64,000 bases of DNA from positions 15,558,948 through 15,622,947 of the forward strand of contig OU612071.1 of assembly GCA_914767715.1 (NCBI GenBank). The letters are read 5' to 3'. Shown piece after piece: positions 22,857-33,830 of this stretch. The notes under the pieces are model-generated. The model was not told the DNA's origin. It ran no database searches and saw only the letters and a list, made by a program, of their open reading frames with translations. This stretch comes from Membranipora membranacea (taxonomy: Eukaryota; Bryozoa; Gymnolaemata; Cheilostomatida; Membraniporidae). Within the stretch, counting starts at the first letter, position 1. The number at the start of each line of letters is the position of its first letter. The position numbers and the translations under genes were made by a program.

Positions 22857-25800
22857 ATGTCGAGCGACTATCAAAATTGGGTAAGTTAGTCATTCAAACC
22901 ACCTAGACAGCAATAAGCACAAGTTTAGTTATTTTTATGTAATTCTGGTTAATTTTGTGTAAGAAAAAGTAGTCCAGTGGTCATGTAAATCAAGTTTGGT
23001 CCTCGATCAAACTTGTTCTAGTAGTCATGGGATCTATTGACAACAAGATAGACTTTCTGGACTGCTTAATTCTTACCATCACTTCATAGTCACATTATTC
23101 ATAAGTGTATATTAGAATTATTATTACTATTATATGTTATATTATATATTATTTCATAATTTAGGACCCCATAGGAGAGAGACCAGTACCCGCTCCTAGG
23201 CTAAGTAAGATCTATAGCCCGAGATCATCTACAAACTCTGTCAGTTCTGAGGAGGATGCTAGCACGCCCCCTACTACTTTCAAACAAAACATAAAAGAGG
23301 AATCCCCATCAAACACACAAATAAACGGACTGATCCCAAAGTTAGACATGCAGGTTAGTCACACTGATTATGCGATAAATACTATTACAGTATCTTAGAT
23401 TGATGTACCACTCATCTTCAGAAGTATTTTGATGTGACAAAATTTGAATCTATTTAATTCCGTTTGCTTCCATTTGGAATTGCTCTCCCATTACTGATAA
23501 CCCGTATGCTGCCTCTGGCTTATCTGTAGTGGGGTGAACTACCGTGTACCGAGTGCAGGCAATCTTGTTCTATGAGGAACCAAGGTTATATAACTGCGGG
23601 TGGGCACATGCTCTTACGATCAGTGATACCCATGATCACATAGACATCTTATATTGAGCTACAAATCTCAATCCTGTTTTCTGAGCCATTTTCACTGCAA
23701 ACCCCTCCCCTTCCTGGGTTATCTATGCTTCTCGGCATATCGGCTAAGACCAAAGTGTCATGTCCAATGGGCGATTAGTGCCTGTTATCAGTTTTTGGCA
23801 GCTTGCTGCACACTCAAGTTCAGGAGGTGCTCTATGGCCTCACCTCTTGGATGCATTCTAGTTTTCTAGGATGTATCACACTCTCAGTATGAGGAATTAG
23901 GGCAGCATGCATCTCTCTTTGGGCGTAGCCCAACCTCTGTTTTGTCATAAACAGGGTTATCTATGCCAAATTAGAGAGATTAGAGATCTAGCTCCTAAAC
24001 TATGGATCTAAAGCTAAAGACCATTGACCGACAAAATAATAGCTAGTGACTATACAAAAGACATGACTATTTGTATACTGTGTGATTGGAATTCCCATTT
24101 GATGGAATTCCCATTGGAATACCAGACAAGGAAGAATGACTTATTGATGACTCACAAGGCCAGGGTAGAAATTGAAGAGAAGGTCAAGCTTAACCACACT
24201 GCTGACTTACATAATAATTGCCCAAATGCAAATAAATCTATGCGGAAACGATTTGATTGTTGAGTTCCCTAAATTATATAAGCTATATTTACCAAAAATC
24301 GAAAGTAGCGAGTCAGAGACGAATTTAACTAGAGTGCTCATATTGACATCGACTACGCTATTACCATGTATATCTCTGATCGTTAGAGTCAATTAAGTAC
24401 AAGTGCGTAACATGTAACCGCCCCTAATTGGTAAAACACAATTTCCTTGTGATGATACTCATGCTAAATGAATTAATTCACTCTCTATAGATCAGAGATA
24501 TACATGCAATAGTATATCATGTGATCAGTGTGTGGAGAGCAGCCAAAAGTGACCTTTAACCCGTTGGTAATGAAAATTCCATAAATTTTGAAGAGCTATT
24601 ATGGAAAATATCGCCATCCTCTCATGTTACTGACTTGCAAGTTTAGTTTCACCTATCGTGGTCCATTGAGTATGGATTTGAAGCTCAGTTGGCTAGAGCG
24701 TCCGCCCCTGACTTTCCTTGGCTGCTGTCTACAAACTGGTTTTGCCCAGGTGTGCTCCAACCTAGCTGCTGATTTAGGGCGATTTGGTGCCAAACATAGA
24801 GGCCAACCTCTTAAGCCAATTTTACTCGTCAGACTTCAGACCGACAAAGACGTTGAGATAATCGATTGATGTCGTTGTTGATGCCGTTATATGATATTGT
24901 AGATTATGAGGTCGCTTGTGATGAGCACACCTAACCTGAACAGTGATAAGATCAGCGATGACAGCTGGATCAACATCAACAAGTCACCAGATAGCAGAGG
25001 CAGCAGGAAGGTAAAGTTAAACCTATTTTAATTTTTATTGCTGTCTGGGATGGGTGGCTGTCCTGCAGGGTACTAAGGTGGTAAGGTTGTCATGTCCCAG
25101 GAAAAAACGCCCAAACAGCTCAAACTATGAGTATTCAACTATCACGGCCAAACACTCGATGTTATGACTAAGATCCTTTGTTTATGACAGAACCTATATT
25201 TGACTGCTGATTAAGCAATCTTTGGGTTTCTTGCTGTTCGTAGTAGCAGTATGAATATGATACGTACTCACTGATCTTTAGGAAATTCCCTTGGTTTTCC
25301 CAACAATAGTTCATATGTTTCATGACATGAAACTTAGAATTATCTCCTCATTGGTGATAGGGAGACAACTTGAATTCAAGTTGGATTCAGTTGGATTTTC
25401 CAATGAAAATGGGATTTCCATTGATTATTTATTGATTATTTAATATATATACCAAGGTCGCGAATTTACCTATTTGTATGGCCAGCAGTTTCTTGTGGAT
25501 TTTCCAGTGGGTTTTCTGAAGCTGAACTGGTTTTCTCAACTGCGCAGCTGGACCCTGATTGAGATACATGATGTAGGTACTGCTAACGGCCAAATACATC
25601 CAAGTCGTAAAGATTCAAAAAATCTTCTACAAAATTTTTCTTTACAATTTTCTCTTTTAAAATGTTGGATAATTAATGACTAATGAACTATCATAGCATA
25701 TAAGCCTTAAGGTATTGGCCCTGACATTAAATTAAGTTATCAAATCTGACAATTATTATAAGGATATATTTATTTTTACAGGAGTCTGACTATGACAATG

Positions 25801-27425
25801 TATTCATTGTCCCTTCACATGGACAGGAAGAGCCGGTAAGTGGACGTATGCAGGATGGGTCAGAGTGGGATGGTGCTTACGGAGGGGATGATCCTCACCT
25901 TCTGGGAGTATTTAGTGACAGGCCTAGATCTGTAGATGGACCTGCTAGCGAGGACTATTTACTACCCTGCACGGTGTCAACTGACCAACTGGTGAGCTGA
26001 GCATGAAATAATGGGAAAGCAATTGATTTGTCAATTAATTGGACCGGTAATTAACTATTATCAAACACAACAATTTATCTGTGCTTTGTGAGAAGACACC
26101 ATAATAGACTGATATCTAGTCTTAGCCCCTCAGGATCTCGCCCCCCCCCCGTCCAAAGGCTCCCCGGGAGCTGATATCTCTAGCATGTTCAATATATATA
26201 TATATTTTCATATATGTATAGAATTATATGTATAGAATATGTATAGAATGTGTATAGAATATGTATAGGATACATATATGTATAGAATTGAATCTTTTAA
26301 CATTGTCAGATCTCGCCTTTTATTTTTCCTCTGTTTTTTGCTATAAAATACTTCATGGTCTAAGTCCAAGCTATATAATCAATGATTTTTCATGCACTGG
26401 ACAACGCTTTTGTTTTCGTGATACCCACATCTCACATCCACCCAAAAACTTCTCTTTGATTCATATGACCACTTCTTTTAACAACCTTCATCAACATCTT
26501 CGCTTATCAACAACTCTACGTACATTTAAATTTACATTGTCAAAACATCTGTTTTCATTAAATTGAGTTTTATTCCCTTGATTTTATTTTGATTGTTTTT
26601 TTGTTTTGGTTCCTTCACATCAGAGAGAACATCTTCGGATGATGGTTGTTGCAATAAAAGTTTATATAAATGTGTTTATATATTCTCACAGCAGCCCGAC
26701 TATAAGAGTGTAGCCATCGCTCCAACACATGTACAGGATGAGCTTGCAGGTGCTTGCAGAGGAGACAATCCTCACCTGCCAGCAGGTGCTTGCGAAGGAG
26801 ACAATCCTAACATTTTGAGAGTATTAAGAGACATGCCCAGACTTGTAGATCGGCCTACCAGTGATAGTTTCCTACTCTCTATCACGGAGACTGCTGACCA
26901 ACTGGTGAGCTGAACTAAAATGAGTCGTTTAACATTTAAAACTCATAGATATAGATGTCACATGAGACCTCCAAATTCCAGGGCGTTTAGTATCATATCA
27001 TAGGAGTATAGGGATATAGTGTCTGAAGAATATTTGGAGTTTGGTTGACATGAACCAGAAAATCTTGTGAATTGTTACTGCCGATTGTTTGGGCAGCCAA
27101 TAATCTGGACAGGCAATTTATCGGACATCAACAATTATTAATCTGTTTCGAAATCACTCGACGCTTGATGAAACAGTAAATCATTTGAGTGAACGATTGG
27201 GGAAAAGATTTGCTTGAGTGAAAGCTACCAAAGATTTTTGAGGATTTTGAGCGAAGTGATTTGCCATGATCGCACTCACAAGCCTCCCTCGTTCTATTGT
27301 ATGACCCCCCCTATAGTTTCCATTTTATTTTATGTTCTAGGAGTCTATTAAGGTGCTTGGGAAAAGCATCACCGTACCAATTAGAAATCTACCTCATGAT
27401 AAACAGTTCTATCTAAATCAACTGA
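22857..27425 (+). CDS. Kinase exons 1-6: low-complexity N-terminal region with duplicated exons
   Basis: About 277 residues precede the kinase domain. Exon 2 contains ERPVPAPRLSKIYSPRSS, a PxPxPR proline motif of the kind bound by SH3 domains. Exon 3 contains SLVMSTPNLNSDK. Exons 4 and 5 are homologous: each starts near a (S/P)DY motif and ends TDQL or ADQL, followed by an identical GTGAGCTGA donor. Exon 4 has an internal, in-frame alternative donor after codon 18 (GAGCCG|GTAAGT at 25835/25836), so a short exon-4 isoform would keep the frame. Exon 5 begins at a CAGCAG acceptor (26692 or 26695), a NAGNAG choice of one codon. No known domain was recognised. Confidence 0.8.
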
Positions 27426-30400
27426 GTAAGTAGTATAGGAGTTGTTCTCTAATGAGTGTCAAAGCTCAGATAATAGGGTTTTGGGAGGGGGGGGGGAAGA
27501 CCGGAGGGAAGACGAAGTTACATTATTGACTATCTTCTTGAAATGTGTCTGAAAGAAAATTTATCACTAAACAACAGCACATGAAATTTATTCCCGGGAC
27601 CATTGATTGAATTGGAGTTTGGGACATAAGTCCCTAACTCGCCCAAACACGGAAGCTCCTCACTACAATAGAGTTGCTTCCCTGTTAAAAAAGAGAAGAT
27701 AACTTCTGTAATGTTGCTCTGCCGTTATTAGCTTACAAGAGAAGGCACTAGTGGAACTCATGCTGTTATGATTTTCGATTACAGGAAGGACCTCATTGAC
27801 CACTGATCCAGCAAAAGACTACAAATTCATGAAGATTTTAGGGGAAGGGTAAGACTAATTCACATTTATACCACTTTCCATTTGTGTCAGTTGTTGGGTA
27901 CCCAGCGCCAACACATTTATCAAACTTAAAGCCGTCCCAAACTAGCTAGATTAAACTCTAGCTGATATTCACTCCTCTAGGGTAGTGCCATCGTTTTATA
28001 ATTTAGAAACGTCAAATTAACCGCTGAGAGGTAGCCGCTAACCATCTACAGTCTAGTTTGATAGTGCAGTACCTGCTGGCTTTGACGATGTCCATGTCCT
28101 CATGATGGTATTTTTATGATTGTAATCTGGGGTAACATTAGCCAATAATTGGCTCTGATCGACTGGTGGTAGGGAGAGAGCCAATGACAGGTCCATCGAG
28201 ATATAATGACAGTGAATTTGCATTATTTTACACTCACCATAATATATCTAAAGGTACTTTCAGGAAAGTACCATCTGACCTAACTTGGCTCTTTCCCACC
28301 TACCAGCCAATATGAGCCAACTGGCTAGGGTAACATGTGAATACTTCTCTTTTCTCATGTTAGGTCCTTTGGACAAGTATACTATGCACGGAACAGATAT
28401 GCAGCACCGACCGCCCCTAAAGTAGCAGTGAAATGTATGGATCTCTATCCTATTATTTCCAATCTCAAATCGATAGTTGTTGAAGTCAACGCACTAAGAT
28501 CCCTCGACCATCCAAACATTATCAAACTTATGGGTAAGTTTAAATACATATATGGTATAATTACATACCCATATATATATATATATATACAGTATATTAG
28601 GGAGTGGCCGCGGAGCAATGGGTAAACAGGGTCTTACAATAGAGAGATCCCGTGTTTGATTCCCGGCAGAAGACGTTGGTGTTAGGAAAGGCATCTGGCC
28701 TCAAATGCTCTTGTGACATATCAGTATACAGTTTGTACACCCAAACTGATACAGAAAAAACAACAAGTAACACAAGGTTTCTTACAAGGTATCATAGGGT
28801 AGAGAGCCTATAGATGAACGTGAGATTTGATTATATGTATTGTATATTGGAAAAGATATCGTTAGTAATTCTTTGTTGAAAGATTGAGGTCGATTCACTA
28901 ACTTCTCCTGCTGCAACCCAGCACTGAAGAAAACTGAAACCGCTTAGCATAATATGTTAACATGACATTAACTCTTGTTTTCTTAACAGAAACACATATG
29001 CTGGACGATTCAATGCAGTTGTATCTTATATTGGAGTTTATCGATGGTCTGCCGTTGAATGAGATCGTTGAGCCGAGGTGAGATGCTTTTCTTCCCTCTT
29101 TACATGAGGGAGCAACTCCTCGGAGTAATATGAGCATTGATACTCCAAACTGTATTATGCAAAGCAAACTTTGATTGGTAACGTTTTTTGTCAAACCATG
29201 TTGAACAATGTGGTGGCGGTTGCTTTAGCCACCGATCTAAGCAAAGCAGGCTTGGGTGTCTCATCAATCTGGTTTCTCTCCATCGCAGGGAATATGAATC
29301 TCTTTATCAATGACGCTGTGGCAAAAATTTTATTATTCATAGTATTAGTTCATAAGTGGTATGTTTGATGGTAATTTAATAGGTCTTAGTTGCTTAGTTC
29401 ATAAGTTCATAGTTCATAAGTTTATTGAAACTCCTGACCATTCTTTTTGTAGGAGGGGAATATCTCGCGAGCCATTGATAGCAGCAATCATACAGCCTTG
29501 TACTAAAGCTCTAAACTACATACACAGCCGACATATTATACACCGAGACATCAAATCAGACAATGTGATGGTGGGATGTGATGGAATAGTCAAACTTATA
29601 GACTTTGGGGTCAGCGCTAAGGTATGTCGAAGTGTATGTGCGTCAAGTTAGCCTGTAGCTTATCAGTGGGGGAGAGCAACTCAAAATGCAAACCAGAACA
29701 AACGTGAGCTAAAATGTCTCCCTGAAAATGAGTGCAACTTGAGAATTAAATCCTTTCCTGCATCGATCGTAGCTTAAGTATACGCTGACCAAATTATTTT
29801 ACTTAGACCTATCATTCAAGCTAACATTTACTCCTCTATGGGATATTAAGGCAAAAAAGAGGAGATCTTTAGGTTTGAATGACTTCCGAACCACAATGAA
29901 ATTTCCAGGTTGCATTGTTGGTCTTTTGGTACCATTTTGTATTCTTCTCAATTCTTGATTGCAGAACACGAGTCGAACAGACAAGAGAACTACTAAAACA
30001 GGCTCTTCTTACTGGATGGCACCTGAAGTGATAAATGAAAGGTAGGATCCTAAAATACTTAAATTGGAAATTGGTTCATGCCAGAAATTACTGAATATGA
30101 CCGATATGGTGATCTTCTCTTACATGGCCAAATTTAGATATAAATGTTTACTCTCTCATAAATACCTATCCAAATATCCAGATCAGTATTTAGTGTTGAA
30201 TACATTTAGACAGCTGGAAGACCAAAGCAATACATAGTCTGCAGTAGCTATGCAATACTTTTACAAATTCATTGCACTTCTGACTAAAAACTATGAGTAG
30301 CATTAGAAATTGTCCTTGGTGCTCTTCTATGAGGTATTTGTGTAGTATGTACAAGCCCAATAAGCTACCAGTAAAACTTGCCTTGGACCGTTGGTAGTTA

Positions 30401-31811
30401 CTCCAATGCAGCAACATGTGAAGTCAGAGCTTTGATTTTTTTCAGGAAAGCTTACACATATAAGGTAGACATATGGTCACTGGGTATAATGACTTATGAG
30501 TGCTACAAAGGAACTCCGCCATACTACAACGAATATGACGGTCACAGTGCAGAACGAAAAATAAAAAATCGAGGAGTGAAATCTCACCTCAAAAAGCTAA
30601 ACAGTGCTTCGGATATTTTACGATCATTTTTGAAACGGTAAGAAAAATAAGTTTGTAACCATCAGACACTCTCATTCATAACCCCAACCCCATCCTCTAG
30701 CAGAAAATTGATAAAACCATACCCGCTGTGTGACCAGTGGAAGGGGAGCAACTCCAAATGGAAACAAATGGATCAGACTTGAACTCCCGATACACTTATG
30801 TACATAACTTACTATCAGCGATTCTTTCCACTCATCAAAGGATGTAGAAATGCCCAAAAACTACTCCATAATGATTGAAAAGCAAAATATTGTTCAAGAC
30901 CTGTCTTTGCATGTACACAGATTCAAAAGGCAAACTTATTTTATCACATATATATTGGGTTAAATATAAATTATTTATTGGCAAAAATATTACTCAAATT
31001 TAGTTGAAAATGTAAGTTGGGTTGCATATTTTAAAACTGTTATCAAATTTAAAATAACAATGCTATCATCGTATCGGATCGAGAAGTTTGGCAACGAATC
31101 ATTTTATTTATTTTACCAAATTGTGACTGGTTAGGTCACTTCTCGATCTAATAGGTGTGTATCGATCTAATAGGTGTGTATCGATCTAATCTAATCTAAT
31201 CTAATCTAATCTAATCTAATCTAATCCTCTTGAAAAGTCAGTATTGTAGTGAAGATAAATTAATAGCCGATAAACTTTGTAAATAAAAATCTGGCTACAT
31301 TTTTCTGATTAAATGTGCAGAGAGTAAAATAACGTCCTGCTTCGATTTTCTTCTCTAAGGTAATGATAATATGAATTCTGCAGTAATCTGAGTGAGGTCA
31401 CAACAAATTTGGCCTCATGGTTTTGCTGGCGACATGACCTGACCTGACCTGATGCCACAAATTTAAACAATTTGTCAAATTTTTAATTAATACTGACAAG
31501 ACACTTGACAATTCACACCAGCAGGTTGCTGCATAACCACACAGGAGATAATAATAATTCGATAATTCATGAATAGGCTAATTAATTTTGCAGTTCAAGA
31601 AAACATCCCAATACAATCATATATTTATTTGATTATATCTATTATATATTATGTATTATATCAAACTTACAGATGCTGTGAGGTTAAGCCTGACTCTCGA
31701 GCTGATAGTGATCAACTACTCAAACACCCTTTTCTACAAAAGAGAAACATGTCCACCATAGAGGAGGTAGCTGAATACGTTGTGCAAACCAAAGAGTCAC
31801 CTTTACTATGA
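22857..31811 (+). CDS. STE20/PAK-like serine/threonine kinase, 13 exons, 575 aa
   Basis: Exons: 22857-22880, 23165-23353, 24903-25010, 25782-25991, 26692-26904, 27341-27425, 27785-27848, 28364-28533, 28990-29077, 29453-29621, 29965-30041, 30446-30637 and 31673-31811. They total 1,728 nt, exactly 575 codons plus TGA. All junctions are GT/AG with matching phases. The C-terminal half is a complete protein kinase domain whose catalytic loop HRDIKSDN and WMAPEV motif are typical of the STE20 group (PAK, MST, GCK). These kinases phosphorylate Ser/Thr in cytoskeletal and MAPK signalling. I see no CRIB/p21-binding domain, so it is not a canonical PAK. The first exon encodes only MSSDYQNW; a further upstream noncoding exon is possible. 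Confidence 0.9.
23455..23590. repeat. Degenerate foldback-MITE copy
   Basis: In kinase intron 2. TTTGCTTCCATTTGGAATTG and CTCTCCCATTACTGA on one side and GAGTGCAGGCAATCTTGTTC on the other resemble the arms of the element at 41424-41545. Ends uncertain. Confidence 0.45.
24357..24513. repeat. Inverted repeat, 17-bp perfect arms
   Basis: CATGTATATCTCTGATC at 24365-24381 is exactly inverted at 24490-24506, with CTATT-type matches extending outward. The loop is about 108 bp and noncoding. Probably a small foldback element in kinase intron 2. Confidence 0.75.
24670..24760 (+). pseudogene. tRNA-like box A fragment
   Basis: AGCTCAGTTGGCTAGAGCG at about 24682 matches a tRNA D-arm and box A very well. 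No cloverleaf can be completed downstream: the expected T arm is only a weak GGTTTTGCCC. It may be a decayed tRNA or SINE head in kinase intron 2. Confidence 0.35.
26198..26290. repeat. AT-rich tandem repeat with ATGTATAGAAT units
   Basis: A short (AT)n run is followed by about six 10-11 bp units of ATGTATAGAAT type. They lie directly before the LINE remnant between kinase exons 4 and 5. Confidence 0.8.
26285..26570 (+). mobile_element. LINE-type reverse transcriptase C-terminal remnant
   Basis: An open frame of about 90 codons reads YKILHGLSPSYIIND and ends LRTFKFTLSKHLFSLN. This matches the usual C-terminus of non-LTR retrotransposon ORF2 proteins (CR1/L2/Jockey-like), where a KxLHGLxPxYL block is followed by a final FKxxLKxHLF block. 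The frame lacks any upstream polymerase domain, so it is a 5'-truncated copy, as is normal for LINEs. It sits in the intron between the duplicated kinase exons 4 and 5, in the gene's orientation. Confidence 0.7.
27785..31811 (+). CDS. Kinase exons 7-13: complete protein kinase domain
   Basis: Subdomains in order: glycine loop GEGSFGQVYYAR split over exons 7-8; VAVK lysine (APKVAVKCMDLY) and alpha-C glutamate (VVEVNAL) in exon 8; hinge region LYLILEFIDGLPLNEIV in exon 9; HRDIKSDNVMV and DFGVSAK in exon 10; activation segment TGSSYWMAPEV in exon 11; KVDIWSLGIMTYE and GTPPYYNE in exon 12; and the final helices with SRADSDQLLKHPFLQKR in exon 13. All catalytic residues are present, so it should be active. 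STE20 kinases normally have GTPYWMAPEV; here TP is replaced by SS. The protein ends 26 residues after the HPFL motif, with no extra domain. Confidence 0.93.
28598..28765 (+). mobile_element. tRNA-derived SINE
   Basis: A tRNA-like head with GTGGCCGCGGAGCAATGGG (box A-like) and GTGTTTGATTCCCGGC (box B-like) is followed by TTAGGAAAGGCATCTGGCC, which resembles a body segment common in animal SINEs. It lies in kinase intron 8 after an (AT)n run at 28571-28588. The 3' end is not sharp; CCCAAACTGATACAG near 28740 may be its tail. Confidence 0.55.
29660..29720. repeat. Foldback-MITE arm fragment
   Basis: GGGGGAGAGCAACTCAAAAT followed by GCAAACCAGAACAAAC, the complement of the TTTGCATTTGGAGTTGCTCCCC arm. 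In kinase intron 10. Confidence 0.45.
30720..30800. repeat. Foldback-MITE arm fragment
   Basis: GACCAGTGGAAGGGGAGCAA followed by CTCCAAATGGAAACAAATGG and GATCAGACTTGAA. The reverse complement reproduces the arm of the 41424-41545 element in the same order, including the CCACTGGTC centre. In kinase intron 12. Confidence 0.6.
31140..31230. repeat. (CTAAT)n microsatellite preceded by 20-bp repeats
   Basis: About nine CTAAT units at 31186-31226. Before them, CGATCTAATAGGTGTGTAT is repeated twice. In kinase intron 12. A (GACCT)n run lies at 31434-31451. Confidence 0.95.
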
Positions 31812-32159
31812 TAGCAGTGATATCTATACCATTTTATCCGCATTCACTGTCATCCGCAGATGTTCTCCCTGAAAATACTCTGTGATACTCTAAGATGATG
31901 TCAGACATTCAAACGCATGTGTCATACTAGTCTGATCGCTAAAGCAGCAGCTTCAAGGATCACATTTGCCAAACTTCTGTTTTTATTCCACTGGTTGAGA
32001 CAGATTCTCAACCATTTATGGAATGTTTGCTACATTCCAGACCCATTATTACAAATCATAAATAATCATTAATACTTTTTTACATCATATATATTTTTAT
32101 ATTCTTTATGATATTCATATAACCTAAAATAACTGTTGAATACTACTGATACATTATCA

Positions 32160-32390
32160 AACCTTTGAATTGAACTGATCTAGTCCACATTATTTTGCAA
32201 ATGTGTTGACTCTGATTGGTTTTTAATACATCTAACTTTTAATGGTTGGTGGGTCGTGATTCAGAGTTAGGTCTGAAAGTTTGAAAGGTCGAAATTAACT
32301 CCTGTCTTCATGGTTGATAGTTCAGAATCCACAGCGGTTTCAATGGTTGAGCGGTAAAATTCAGAACGGTGTAACTGGCTGATGGGCTTT
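32160..32390. repeat. Dispersed 200-230 bp unit, copy 1 (copy 2 at 33450-33650)
   Basis: Both copies share TTTTAATGGTTGGTGGGTC, CACAGCGGTT and GTAACTGGCTGATGGGC in the same order. They are direct repeats about 1.27 kb apart. Confidence 0.85.
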
Positions 32391-33300
32391 TATTGACCCG
32401 TGTGGGTTTTTGCCAACCACTTTCACTAAATCACTTTGCGCTTAGCTCAAACAATAATCTCGTACCACAACAAGCATCTAGTAAGCCTGAGTTCCTAAGC
32501 AGTTTGGATCATAAGTACGTACTGCCCTTCCCTTTGATCAGAACCACAGGCAAACGTAAATCAGATGGGTGATTTTTGAGCTGATCAGATGACATGATGT
32601 TTTGATTACAAACTGAGTTAGATACTTTGTCCAGTATAAACAAAGAGTAAATCACAGTTTTAATCTATTTCTGATTGCGACTATTATATTTAGGTTTCAC
32701 CACTATACGCTGCCTATGGCTACTGTGTATCCTGTCTAAACTGCTACTGTAGATATCATAAATCTGCTATTTCAAGTAGGATCTTACCTTATCCTTGTCA
32801 CCCGGCTACTTTTTTTTTTGAGGGTTCCCCAAAACAAAAAGTTAGCCGCTTGACAAGGCTTCTATAACCTATAATGTAGGGGTATACATTAGAATAAAGT
32901 GGACAATGACACCATATAATTTTGGAGCTGACAGCCAGAATTTTCTCAGTATATTGCTGCTTTACTTTCGGCTCCAAGCAAACCATGGCATCCTATGCTG
33001 TTTCTAATACATGGATTTCAGTTCCTGTTTATTGAGGAATTTTATGACAAAAAGTCACGAGCAAACGCTATGTTGTTTGTAGCATTGGTTGACAAATTTG
33101 TAGCATACAGGTAGTGCCTATCATGACTAAGTGCCTTCTCTGAACATCGCTTTTAGGAGGTAAGCTAGTGATAAATCATTTTGGTACAATGTCTCATTTT
33201 GTGGGACGGGCGGGTCTCAGGGATAGAATAGCCTGATTTGGGTTGACCAAGTTTTTTTTTGCCATGTAACCCCTTGTACCTAGCCTTGTGACGCAGCTAC
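32388..33300 (+). repeat. Segmental duplication, copy 1
   Basis: From GACCCGTGTGGG to TTTTAGGAGG (33160) it follows 36358-37049 closely. From TAAGCTAGTG (33161) it follows the sequence starting at 38507, through GGGACGGGCGGGT, GTTGACCAAGTTT and GCCATGTAACCCC. It therefore lacks the equivalent of 37050-38506, which contains coding exons 1-2 and intron 1 of the mucin-like gene. No exon remnant remains. Confidence 0.85.
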
Positions 33301-33479
33301 CTTTTTGGTATGGGGAGTATTAAAGTATTAAGGTATTAAAGTATATGTGTATCTCTGATATTTTTTTACATCATGTCATTTTTTTCCCCATAACAGCCAT
33401 AACACTTATATTCCTACAGTAACTTTTGAATACTTCTGGAAACTTATCAAATCTTTAAATGGAGCTCATCTAGTCCATA

Positions 33480-33830
33480 TCATTTTGCCAATGTGTTGGC
33501 TCTAACTTTTAATGGTTGGTGGGTCATAATTCTGAAAGGTTAATGGGTCAAAGTTGAGTTCTGTCTTAATGGTTGCTAGTCCAGAATTCACAGCGGTTAT
33601 AATGGTTGAACAGTTAGAATTCAGAACAATGTAACTGGCTGATGGGCCAAAGTTCAGAGTTCAACTGGCCATAATCCAACTATTTCAAAATTCTGTGCCA
33701 ATCGGGTCAAAATTCTGAGCAGTCCAAATGGTTGATGGTCAAAATTCTGACCTGTCAAAATGATTGGTTGGTCAAAATCAAGTTTGGTTTTAATGGTTGA
33801 TGAGTCAAAACATAGTTTGGTCGTACCAAT
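33480..33830. repeat. Degenerate minisatellite of about 30 bp
   Basis: Many imperfect units of the form AATGGTTGATGGGTCAAAAT followed by TCTGA follow each other with a variable spacing of 28-36 bp. It overlaps copy 2 of the 200-bp unit, suggesting that unit is itself built from the minisatellite. Confidence 0.7.

Noticed and set aside
24670-24760. Functional tRNA gene at the GCTCAGTTGGCTAGAGC motif
   Set aside because: Only the D-arm region matches. No anticodon arm, T arm or acceptor pairing can be completed, so it is listed only as a fragment.
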